Positions 34,186 through 44,587 of a stretch of 64,000 nucleotides of DNA are shown piece after piece. Source of the DNA: Styela clava (lineage: Eukaryota; Chordata; Ascidiacea; Stolidobranchia; Styelidae); the NCBI RefSeq assembly GCF_964204865.1, contig NC_135252.1, positions 3,596,001 to 3,660,000 on the forward strand, read 5' to 3'. The translations under genes and the position numbers were made by a program. Below the pieces are notes generated by a model. It worked only from the letters and a program-made list of their open reading frames with translations, searched no databases and was not told the DNA's origin. Positions within the stretch are counted from its first letter, which is position 1; each line of letters begins with the position of its first letter.

Positions 34186-35604
34186 ATGCAAATAAACTCG
34201 GACTCCATTTTAGCAGTGAAGAGGCATTTGGAAGCCCTGCTAAGAATAACGAATTATTATCAAAACTTCACCGATACTTATGTTGTTGAATTTTTTGTCG
34301 AAGATCTTTGGAGCAGGGTTCCTCACAAATGGAGAGAAGTTTTGGATGAAATGACTTCATGGGAATTTGCCGAAGAGATATTTCAACCTACATTGAATTC
34401 CGTATATTCCAGAGTTTATCCACTGTCCTTACTTTCGTTTAAAGCTTGTTGCAACAAACTGCAAATACCCAGACAAGTAGATGGTCTTGATAATTCAACC
34501 ACAAGCCGACAACAACTTAGTAAATTGTTCAATTATGCTATGAAGAAGCATATTAATATGAAAAAACAGCATGAATTAAAGCAACTTTGTGAAGTGATTG
34601 TTAACGAGGCTGCAAAATCTGGTTCTTCGCATGTGGTCGATGTTGGATCTGGCCGTGGTCATCTGTCCAGATTACTCTCTATTGAGCATAACTTTAAAGT
34701 AACATCTATTGAATCTGATGATAAAAATGTTGAAAGGGCAAGAGTCTTTGATAAGGAATGTCTTGAATTTGTTTCAAAAACTGACTCGAATGCAATTAAA
34801 ATTTTGCCCACGCACATAACACACCATGTTAAACGTTATATATCGGGAGATGAATTTGTGACTCTGATCAAAACAGATTCCTCTATCAACAATGATCGTA
34901 TATTACTCTCAGGACTCCATGCATGTGGTGATCTAAGTCCAACTATGATATACACATTCGTTAACTGCAAGGAAATTGCCTGCCTAATTTCAGTCGCTTG
35001 CTGCTATATGAAATTAAGTGTCGATGAATTGGGAACCCAAAAGGCAGAACCTCATTATAGCGTCGAAGGGGATAAATTAGGATATCCAATGAGCAAATAT
35101 GTGGCTTCTATACAAAACCATCAAATCAAATTCACCAGCCGGAAAATTTCATGTCATAGCAATGAGGCATTGTCTGAAAAGATGCTCAGTGATGGAGGAC
35201 ATTTGAAAGTTCAATGTTATCGGGCTGTATTAGAATATATTTTACGCAAAAAGAATCCCAATATGATAAGACCTGGGGTACATAACAATAACAAAAAATC
35301 GACAAAGAAAACATGCTTGTCAAAGTTTGCAGACTATTTGGTGCTTGCATTTAATAAACTTGATATTCCTGTGCCAACTAACGAAGAATTTGACAATATT
35401 CACATTAAGCAAATGTTGTCCAAAAATCATAGAGTTGTAATATTTTATGCTTTGTGTTCAATGTTGGCTCCTTTGATTGAAAATATCATTCTTCTTGATA
35501 GAGCTGTTTATTTGTATGAAAATGGATTTGATTCTTCAGTTCAATGTATATTTGAACCCAAAATTTCTCCAAGATGTTTTGCTCTTTTCGCAAGTAAATC
35601 ATGA
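34186..35604 (+). CDS. METTL25-family methyltransferase, copy 2, intronless
   Basis: A 472-residue protein. I use the ATG giving MQINSDSILAVKRHLEALLR because it aligns with the start of copy 1; the open frame extends 11 codons upstream from a TTG. It carries VVDVGSGRGHLSRLL (about 149-163), SIESDDKNVERA, LLSGLHACGDLSPTMIYTF, SVACCYMKL and PKISPRCFALFASK. It is collinear with copy 1 from end to end, so it arose by tandem duplication. Both keep SAM motif I and the GLHACGDL block, so both look active. Extra residues NNNKKSTKKTC near 370 are specific to this copy. Whether it corresponds to METTL25 or METTL25B of vertebrates needs a tree. Confidence 0.9.
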   Translation: MQINSDSILAVKRHLEALLRITNYYQNFTDTYVVEFFVEDLWSRVPHKWREVLDEMTSWEFAEEIFQPTLNSVYSRVYPLSLLSFKACCNKLQIPRQVDGLDNSTTSRQQLSKLFNYAMKKHINMKKQHELKQLCEVIVNEAAKSGSSHVVDVGSGRGHLSRLLSIEHNFKVTSIESDDKNVERARVFDKECLEFVSKTDSNAIKILPTHITHHVKRYISGDEFVTLIKTDSSINNDRILLSGLHACGDLSPTMIYTFVNCKEIACLISVACCYMKLSVDELGTQKAEPHYSVEGDKLGYPMSKYVASIQNHQIKFTSRKISCHSNEALSEKMLSDGGHLKVQCYRAVLEYILRKKNPNMIRPGVHNNNKKSTKKTCLSKFADYLVLAFNKLDIPVPTNEEFDNIHIKQMLSKNHRVVIFYALCSMLAPLIENIILLDRAVYLYENGFDSSVQCIFEPKISPRCFALFASKS

Positions 35605-35990
35605 ATGTTTATGCTTTTCACTGTTGACATTGTTGCTAATCATTTTATGAACAGTTATTTGTTTTTACTTCATTGTTGGCTACTTTATCTTATCATGAAT
35701 ATATATATTTTTAATATTTATATGCAATCTTGAAATAGATAAAATTTTTAACAACATTAACAAGGAATTTAATACAAAATTATAAGCCAGTAGTAGTATA
35801 AATATTACAAGGTTACACAGTACATCATAAGCACTGAAAGGGTTGATTGTCATTGTTGACGTGAACAAGCAATATTATTTCTACATACTGGAAGAGTTAT
35901 TTGGTTTCAAATTGAATTTTTTCTTGATTACAGATCCATAGAAACATAGAATTTTTACAACTTTCATGAAAAATTATCAGTTCATGGGCC
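35605..35990 (+). promoter_or_regulatory. METTL25 copy 2 to HSPBP1 spacer with strong 3' splice site
   Basis: The 386 bp spacer lacks a canonical AATAAA and has a strong acceptor, TTTTTTCTTGATTACAG, ending at 35933, 57 nt before the HSPBP1 start codon. It may therefore be an operon junction, or the end of a 5' UTR intron whose donor is not visible to me. Confidence 0.35.
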
Positions 35991-38900
35991 ATGGCAGACG
36001 ATCCGGAGCAACGAAGATTGCAAGGTACAATTTATTGTTACTTAACACCTTTGATTTCCAATAAATCCTGCACTGAAAATATGCTGCATATTATCTTCAC
36101 CTTGGAGGCATGTATGCATATCTCGCTTAGCCTTGATGTATAACGCTGCCTGTTGACTATATAATAATATTATGTGCATAAAATAAAAATTAACATGGTA
36201 ATTTCAATTGCCATTGGAAGAGAATGGTCTTTTCTGCAGGATCCATATGGATGGTAAATTAGGATGGAATCCACATATTAGTAGGAAACACTGCCCGATA
36301 TAAAGTCTGTAATTTTATTCATTTTAATACTGTGCCTAAAACCAGGCCATGTTGAAAATTCGTCAAGAGAATAATCTGTTTGAATGAGTATATATATGCA
36401 CAACAATATTGTACTCTTCAAAAAAATTCTTCATTTCCACAGCCCTACTTCGTTTTGCCACTGAAGCTGGAAGTCATGGCAGTGAACCGGTATCTGGAGC
36501 AGACAACGATCCAGCAGATAGAGCGTGGTTAAATGAAGCTCTTCAAGATTATGCTTCAGGTATATTTGACCCGGTAAGTATCAAGACTGAATTTACTAAC
36601 CTACTATTGAGAAGAACATATTGAGGTGATTTCTGCATTATAGGGTAGAATAATATTACCAAATTGCAAATGGTTGTATTCCTTTTCAAATTCATTCATA
36701 AAAACACTGATTCACTTATTTAAAATGTGATGTCAAGGTCAAATACATGAAGCAGCAACTGTCCATCGTGTACAGATATTTGCAAAGTGGAGAGAATGCA
36801 GATTCATCAAATAAGCACAGTGACATAAAGTTAGAAGATGTACACCACTCATTAGAAGAGATATCAGATAACTGTGATCGATATGATTTAGCTTCAGACC
36901 TTCATAAAATTGGCGGATTTGACGTTTTGCTCCAGTGCCTTAAATACAAAGAATCAGGTATATGGTAGGTGGAAATTTGTATCAAGTGTTCATATTGGAC
37001 AATCATACTAATTCAAGATGTCACAATCGTTTCATCCTATTGATATACTGCAGAAGTTCTCGCTTGTCATTGGAATTTCTATGCTAGAAGCTTGTAAGCA
37101 AGAATCTTCATTTGAGAAAATATTCTACAATGCTTATTCACATCTTTCGCTTTAAACAAGGCCAATCCTCGGACCACTTTGCCATTTGGTTGAATCCTTG
37201 ATAGTGTGGACTGAAGGTCCCCTATCAGTGGGTACATGCAACTCTTCTTTCAGTACTCTTTTCTTTTCACATCTGGTTGGGGACTAGCTTTGTATTGAAA
37301 AATCATAATTAGAAAATGAAACTATGAATTTATTAAAGCGTTTCTACCTGGATATAAATGTCATGAATTGTAGGCTAAAATATTATAGTTTTTCTTGTTT
37401 CCTTTGCTGTCCCATCTAAGTAATACATTATATACAGCTGGAGGGCATGTGATGTCATTGCAACTGCTGCTCAGAATCATGAATATTGCCAGAATGCTCT
37501 TGTGGAAATGAAATTTCTCCCAGTATTGTTACAACTGATTGATGACACATCAGCAGGTGAGCTAGCGGTCTTGGAGATGTCATACTCTATAAAATAATAT
37601 ACCTTTCAGGATTTATTCCATCCTACAGTCAGCAAGATTGAATTATTAGTTGTTCCCAAATCCAGTTTTATTGACTAAATCAGTGGCATGCCTTGTAATA
37701 GAGCAAAGTAAATCGAAAATCAAGGTAAAGCTTAATGTTATATCGACTTCAGAGTACCAGTTTTTCATGTGTTGGAGATTGTGTTAACCTATAGGCAATG
37801 ATACCCACTGTCTAAACTTTGATCTGTTCAAACCAGAAGTTTAAAATGTATAATTATATGTTTTCATGTTCATAAATTATATTGCAAATTTTCAGCTATG
37901 AGTAAAAAACTTCACAATCTCGCTTTCTAGATAACAAAGTGAGGGAAAAGGCTTTCTATGCTTTGTCATGTACATTACGTGGCAATGATGATGCTGTGGA
38001 TCATCTCGAAAACAATGATGGATTTTCAGTATTAGTTCGAGCAATGCAAAGTGAAGTTCCAAAACTCAAAATGAAATGTGTGTTCTTTGTTAAGTCATTA
38101 TGTGAAGATGACACCAAGTATGCCAGGTATATTTTCTTTAATTGTATCATCTGCTACTTAGGTTTGAGAAAAATAGCTGATTACATACTGGAATATCTGG
38201 ATATACATTTATATTATCCATTTATTTATATTATTAAGTGTTTTTGAAAATTTAGTCAAAGATCTAATTCATTCATTTGTATATGGTCCACACTCTTATT
38301 TTGTTTTTTGCTATTTCCTTATCATAATATATTTCTGTATCATTTTCTATTCCAAAATTCCACTAATGTTGATTTTTTCATTTCAGGATTTTTCATGAGC
38401 GAGGAATAGAACAGCAAATCGTGGGAATGTTGAGGGATCATAACATTGAGAAAGATGATCCGGAAAATTTAAATATCGTTGAAAATGTCCTTGGATGTCT
38501 TTGTTCATTAATACTAACTTTCGAAAAATCAAAGAAAGAATGCCAAGATACAAGGCAAGCTTTAATACATTTTTGATATTATAGTCTTTTAAGTTTAGGA
38601 CCTAGGAGTTACCAGAAGTAGTGTGGATGACTCAATCAATTAATAGTTGCTTCGGAATTATGTAATGGAGATGGAGAAAATTCAACACTCGCTATGTCGC
38701 CTTTATTTAGGATAGTATTGAACTAGGAAAATGGTCACACATACTATACACATGGGTCAATAGAAAAGTAGCATGAAAATAATCAATTTACAACCAGCTG
38801 GTGATCTTGATCAATATTGTTTCTAAATTTCGGAGAACACCAGTCACTAACTAATTTTTTTTCACAGCTTTGGTCTGGCTCCACTTTTACGTCAAATGAA

Positions 38901-39006
38901 GGAAAAGTTTAAATCTGGTACTGGAGAGTTTGACGAATGCATACGATTCTGTGATTTAATATCAGAAGCTTGTTTTAATGATGATGATACAGGCGAAGAC
39001 CGTTGA
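35991..39006 (+). CDS. HSPBP1: Hsp70-binding protein 1 (Hsp70 nucleotide exchange factor)
   Basis: Seven exons: 35991-36024, 36443-36573, 36738-36964, 37438-37556, 37931-38126, 38387-38554 and 38868-39006. Together they give 1014 nt, 337 residues (human about 359). Family landmarks in order are LLRFATEAGSHG, AWLNEALQDYASG, ISDNCDRYDLASDLHKIGG, CWRACDVIATAAQNHEYCQN, VREKAFYALSCTLRGN, DGFSVLVRAMQSEVPKLKMK, VENVLGCLCSLI and FGLAPLLRQMKEKFKSG. This is the armadillo-repeat HSPBP1/Fes1 fold that releases ADP from cytosolic Hsp70. The start MADDPEQRRLQ is preferred to an out-of-frame ATG 7 nt upstream. Intron 6 begins with GC (AAG/GCAAGC), a GC-AG intron; reading it as GT-AG would break the frame. 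The donor of exon 3 (ATG/GTAGGT at 36965) was chosen over GTATAT at 36958 because only it keeps the frame. Confidence 0.92.
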
Positions 39007-39750
39007 AGTTGCATTAAATGGTGTAACACCAGAGGAATAAAGTAATAACAGCAGCAAGGGGAAATTGATGACAACAGTTTCTCAAGACGGAGAACCGTTC
39101 CCATGTCTAGATTACTGCGAAATTTCTATATCAATAAATGAGTAAATGGACAATTTTGCTTTCTTTTCAGTTCATGCTAAAGTAGCATTTGAGGAACCGT
39201 GATAAATTGAGGCTTAAAGGTCTGTTCGGATTTTTAGTCAAAATGCACATTGCTATATCTGCTTCTTGTTCTTTGGCATAGGAAGCTATGGTAATGAATT
39301 CCAAGATAGAAGTCAGTTCAGTGGAGAGTTCATGATACTCTTAAAGCCGTAGCCAGTGCTTTGTTCGTGTGATATACCGGTACCGGTATATAATTGCGAG
39401 GGATGATTTAGAGTTGAAAATTCATAAGAGTAACTAATCATTTATTGGTGGTGGAAAGAATTGCCAACCGTGCTTTATTGCTTGCCGTTTATAAAAATTA
39501 TAAACTAAGCAATCATGTGTCGCAGTCGTTTGTTACAAACACATTTAATGATCCGGGAGAACGACTCCCGAAGTCCATCAAGATCAGTTGAGATGTTGAC
39601 AGTGGCGAGACATGAGGGCGCGTGCCCGCTGTGCTAAAAGATGATATGCAATCTATTTCGGCATTCTGAAAACTTAATATTTAATGAAACGAACAAATCA
39701 TATAACAGAAATATCTGAACTCGAGAATTCATGAAATTTTTATCGGGCAT
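39007..39750. other. HSPBP1 3' flank
   Basis: Probable 3' UTR with AATAAA motifs at 39044 and 39135, then AT-rich intergenic DNA. Nothing else was recognised. Confidence 0.45.
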
Positions 39751-39759
39751 ACAGGTACA

Positions 39760-40095
39760 GGCGCGGCGGTGTGGCTCAACGGGCTAAGCGTTAGGAATAC
39801 GCTCGCCACCGCACCTCTAATTACTCTGCGTGGGTTCGCAGGTTCGAATCCCATGCAGGGATGGTTATGTGCGAGAGGATTGCTGGACTCCTCGCCGTCG
39901 TTGGGTGGTTCACGTAACTGCTGGTCGGTTACGGCTTCCTCCACCACCAAGTCCATGCTCCCGAAAACAAACAATATAACTAACCCCATACCCGACTTGG
40001 AATGGTAACCGGACGAGAGGCCGTGGTTCGCCATATGGATAAGCCGTCTTATCGCCTTTCCTCTCCCCCGGGATAAATATGTAAATCCTAATCCT
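39760..40095 (+). repeat. Intact tRNA-derived SINE with 7 bp TSD
   Basis: A tRNA-like head (about 39760-39860) carries an A box TGGCTCAACGGG (39772-39783) and B box GGTTCGAATCC (39841-39851), the internal RNA polymerase III promoter. An anticodon-arm-like hairpin AGCGT-TAGGAAT-ACGCT and a long variable region suggest a class II tRNA ancestor (Ser-like). A ~220 bp body follows, ending in TCCTAATCCTA. AGGTACA flanks both sides (39753-39759 and 40096-40102). Other copies lie at 4318, 32000, 40211/43951 and 59819. Confidence 0.88.
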
Positions 40096-40284
40096 AGGTA
40101 CACCTTCAAAAATGCCAGTCTTTTCCTAAACGAAACGAGAAGAAACCACAAAAACAGCAAAGCGTGTGCGGGACCATGTCACATCGTTTAGGATTTGTGT
40201 ATATATACCTCAGGAACACGCTCGCCACCGCACTTCAGATTACCTACCCTGCGTGATAGTTTCGCAGGTTCGAATTCCCTAGGG

Positions 40285-43200
40285 CAGGGGTGTGCAACCT
40301 TTGTCACAGGCGGGCCAGATACGAGTATCTGGGTGAAGCCAAAGTGAATATATTTAAAGTCACTTAGGGTGAAGCCGCGGGCCGCACCTAGAAACTCTAC
40401 CCACGAAAGGCGCTGGATACGAAAAATCCAACCAACGAAAATTCTTCTCATAAAAAAATCGCTTTGGCTAACGTCAGATTTCTACATACTTTAGGGATAA
40501 ATTCGTTATTTCAGGTAAAATACATTAAAACGACTGGAAATTGCTAATTTCGAATTTCTCCAAATTCACGAATTTGATCGATATAGGGCCCGTTGTAATT
40601 AGACAAACAGATGACAACCAAAAATATAATTGGATCGATGACATATGGTAATTAGTATTCCAAACCCGAATCGATAACCCTAATGGAATCGATATCACCA
40701 TACGCACATACGTATAAATAAGGTTTCAATTGGATATTTGGGAGAGATGTATTAAAAAAGGTCTCGTATTTGGGAGTCAAGTCGTATCAGTGTCGTTTCG
40801 TCATGTCTTCATCGTTTGTTCTCCGTGTATATCTACAACATTAATCTACTTCAACAACGTTCAACGTGTTTTTATTGGCTAAAATGTCGATCCCGAACAA
40901 AGGATAGCAAGCTTTCTGATGTGGAGTCGAAATCGCTAAAGGTGACCCAACAAAACAACAACAGCACATATCGAAGAAGTAAAATACCGACAACAACACA
41001 AGCGATGGCACTGCTGAGATGAATATTGAAGCATTACAGAACACAATGGTACGGAATCGGAAAAGAATCAGACGATGGATAAAGACCAAGTCCACACAAT
41101 GAACGATATGAACTTCTGTTTGAATTCAAAAATACAAGGTGAAAAATCGTATCAGGCTAAATTAAACTGATGATATAATACAACTATATATAATAATTAT
41201 AATTAATTCGGATCTTAATTTCTATGAATTGCTTGAAAACAGACTTTGAGTGTTTACTCAAATTGCAACTAATCTCATGGCCAATTGATTATACAAGCAA
41301 GGTGAATATTCAATTTCAAAATTCTTGTGATTTATAATAATTAAAAAATGACGGATGTAAACTATTTCAATTAGATAGATTTCATCAACACTGAACTATT
41401 TTTAAAAGATGATTCAAACGAGTCACTCTTTTTAGCGTTTATAACATCGTCATAAGAACGGTGCATAAATGAGCTCATCAATATATTCGTCAAAACGAGT
41501 ATATGAAAAGCGCTATATTTTTTTTTTTTTTTTTCAAAGCCCGAAGCTGGCATTATCAACTTATCGCAACAAGCGAACTTACAAAGCGCTATTTTTTCAA
41601 AAACATGAGCAATCGTATTTCAGTGTGACGAAGTATATTGGATTGAAAGATCAGTTTTATCTGTCGAAATCAAATTTAAAAAACAATAAATCGCCTTTTC
41701 TTTTCTAATCTACACTCTCACTCTCGTCCTACTTCCCTCTTATTCTCAAATCTTCTCGTCTCATATTTTTGAATTTCAGTATGTATATTTTTCAATTGTG
41801 TTTTTTTTTCGTTTTTTCAATGTTTTATAGTGAATTTTTTAGAACGTATAGGCACCATAATTATGTCTCAAAACCCGGAATTCCATTCCAAAAGAAGGGA
41901 GTATTTTATAGGGAAAGATTAGTAATTTGGACGAACATTTTTAAATACATAGAAAAAGGCTGATTATTAGTATTGAAGAAATTCTCCGAATTCATAAATT
42001 AGATCGATAAAAACCCATTTTAAATTTAAATTAGGCAACATATGGCAACGAAAAAATAACTGGATCAATAACGTCCAGGTGGTAATTAGTATTCAAAACC
42101 TCAATCAATAAGGCTAATGGAATCGATAGCATCATTCTAATCCTCGGAATATAGATTTATAGATCAAATCCTAATACTATTCTTTACAATTCTGATTAGG
42201 TTAAAATCCTGGGAGAGACATGATTATTGTTGGTTTGCTGTATATAAGGGTCGCTATCGCTGTAGTATTATCCAGTCTTGTAGGATCCAATCTTGTAAGA
42301 TGTAGTCTTGTAGTATCCAGTCTTGTAAATACAACCTTGACGTGTATACTGTTCAATAAACTAAAGAAGAATTGTCGCAATTGTCGTTTGTCTGCTATCA
42401 TCTATTGTCTGCTGGGGGCGAGCGCCTACATAACCGAACATCGAGGTGAAGAATAATTCGTGCAAGTTGAAAGACAAGAGCCAGTGCTCCGATTAAAGAG
42501 CTACGAAAGATCTCGTTATATTTAGGAATTCTCAAATCTTCTCGTCCCATATTTTTGAATTTCAGTATGTATATTTTTCAATTGTGTTTTTCGTCATTTT
42601 CAATGTTTTTTAAATTTACGTATAAACGTTAGGTGACAAATATGCTCAAAACTCCGATCCAAACGGCGTAGATATATTTAGGGATAAATTCGTTATTTCA
42701 GGTAAAATACATTAAAACGACTGAATATTGCTAATTTCGAATTTCTCCAAATTCACGAATTTGATCGATATAGGGCCCGTTGTAATTAGACAAACAGATG
42801 ACAACCAAAAATATAATTGGATCGATGACATATGGTAATTAGTATTCTAAACCCGAATCGATAACCCTAATGGAATCGATATCACCATACGCACATACGT
42901 ATAAATAAGGTTTCAATTGGATATTTGGGAGGGATGTATTAAAAAAGGTCTTGTATTTGGGAGTCAAGTCGTATCAGTGTCGTTTCGTCATGTCTTCATT
43001 GTTTGTTTTCCGTGTATATCTACAGCATTAATCTACTTCAACAACGTTCAACGTGTTTTTATTGGCTAAAATACGAAAGGTCGAAAACTTAAAAAACGCG
43101 TGTAGTGGTATTGGTTCATTTTAGGTTAATTCAATGCAGTGCTTGAAGAAGGGATGTCCAATCTGAATTTAATATTCGAATATCGCGACCTTCGAATATC

Positions 43201-43950
43201 GTTTTTTGTGTTTATAGGAATACCGAATATGGCGCACATATCCTAGCGCCACCGTCCACGTTTCGATTTACAACATTTTACAATTATTTTATTTTTTATC
43301 GTAATCGAAGGCAGCCGTGTGCGGCGCGGCAATAAATTGACTGGCATCTCATTGGCCAGTTTGTTTCCCGCGGGTACGTGCAGTGTGTTGCTAGCGAAAT
43401 TCAGTGAGAAGACGAGGATACGACGAAACAATGAAAAAAAAATGAATTTCATATGTGTGTGCTCATTTTCGTACATTACGTTCTCTCTTAGTAGTCAACT
43501 TTTGCCGCAAACTCCGACCGCCGTCCCACTCTCCGCGGTCTTCGTTTTTAGCCCAAAGTGATTATAAGTCACTTTGGTTTAGCCTAGCCTAGTCGGCCAA
43601 CGCCAAAGGTAAACAAACATGCCGCTCGTAGTTTTTATTCGGTATTTCTCTATTCCCTCCATTTATACCTTTTCTATTTATTATGCAGTAATTTAATTAC
43701 GGTTTTAACCATTATCATAATTTATAAAAATGTAATGTCCGAGTTTTGTGGGGGCATAAAACGGACTAGGGAATTTACAGGTAAAAAATGTGTCGCTACT
43801 TACAGAATTTTCTACGTACGAAGAGGGCTCCGAAACTAAATAATTGTGTAGGTTGAGTTTCTACTGTATTTGCAAGCACAAATTTTTAAATTGGCATTTC
43901 TCCGCGGGCCGCACAACTTGTTTTTGCGGGCAGCAGTTTGCACACCCCTG
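40285..43950. mobile_element. hAT element with perfect 8 bp TSD, inside a SINE and containing an LTR-type element
   Basis: The ends CAGGGGTGTGCAACCTTTGT and the inverse of CAGGGGTGTGCAAACTGCTG are inverted repeats. CCCTAGGG is duplicated perfectly at 40277-40284 and 43951-43958. Removing the 2.58 kb inserted retroelement-like unit (40490-43070 plus its 4 bp duplication) leaves about 1.08 kb, a non-autonomous hAT without transposase. The ends match the element at 54878-56060. Confidence 0.88.
40490..43070. mobile_element. Retroelement-like unit bounded by 394 bp LTR-like repeats, third diverged LTR-like copy inside
   Basis: Direct repeats of exactly 394 bp lie at 40490-40883 and 42677-43070 and differ at about eight positions. 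Each begins TTTAGGGATAAATTCG and ends GGCTAAA, so termini are TTTAG..CTAAA rather than TG..CA. ATAC flanks the whole unit (40486-40489 and 43071-43074), a 4 bp TSD. TATAAATA occurs in both repeats (40713 and 42900). A third, diverged copy lies at about 41909-42365, also starting TTTATAGGG and ending CTAAA. No gag or pol frame is evident; short frames follow the first repeat. No canonical primer-binding site or polypurine tract was seen. Confidence 0.75.
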
Positions 43951-44587
43951 CCCTAGGGGATAATTCTGTGCGAGATGATCGCTGGACTCCTCGCCGCCGC
44001 AGGGTGGTTTACGTAACCACTGGTCGGTTACCGACACGGCTTATGTCATTATGTCCATTCATCTGAACAATTAAATGACTGACCAACTAATATAATATCC
44101 GACATTAACTCGTAACCGGACGAAAGGGCTTGGTTCGCCATATGGTCGTCGTCTTATCTTCTCTTCAACAGGATAAATATTTGAATCCTACCCATATGTT
44201 TTAGTGCCATCGCTCTCCAGTTGTTAACGGCATTTTTTAGTTTTATTCCTGTCAACGAAATGATAAACCTTCCTAACAATGACCGCCACCCAAGATATTC
44301 ATTGTGCCGTTTAACTTCGTTCTAATTGGCGATTATGCTACTTTATAAACTTTCTTTTTTATCCAACCAGTCTTGTATCATCTTAGAACAGTCCTGAATA
44401 CCCTTCTTAAAGCATCAATTCAGATCATACAGATTACATTTCTGATTATAATTAGGATTTAAATGCAGAAAATATTAAGCATTAAGTAAACACTTTACTT
44501 CAATGAATGCCATGCAACAGAAAGAAAGAATCAACATATATCATGATCATGTAACAGTGATTTTCTAATGAAAAAAAGTTAAAATAT

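Larger units (their letters stand above)
40211..44191 (+). repeat. tRNA-like SINE split in two by a nested hAT element
   Basis: The left part (40211-40284) contains CTCGCCACCGCAC and the B box GGTTCGAATTCC. The right part (43951-44191) resumes with GATGATCGCTGGACTCCTCG, continues through GGTCGGTTAC, and ends with GGATAAATATTTGAATCCTA. The hAT element at 40285-43950 separates the halves and is flanked by the SINE's own CCCTAGGG, duplicated. The SINE's 5' head before about 40211 is missing. Confidence 0.85.

Noticed and set aside
34062..34289. 75-codon plus-strand frame between the METTL25 copies
   Set aside because: It begins at a GTG and overlaps the start of METTL25 copy 2 in another frame; no family resemblance.
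39768..39855. Functional tRNA gene
   Set aside because: The A and B boxes are good, but the acceptor stem does not close, and the body and TSD identify a SINE.
42201..42456. Short frames at 42220-42456 (+) and 42201-42401 (-)
   Set aside because: Both fall in the diverged internal LTR-like copy and derive from its repeated TCTTGTA motifs.
40490..43070. Endogenous retrovirus or autonomous LTR retrotransposon
   Set aside because: No gag, protease, polymerase or envelope frames are present, and the ends are not TG..CA.
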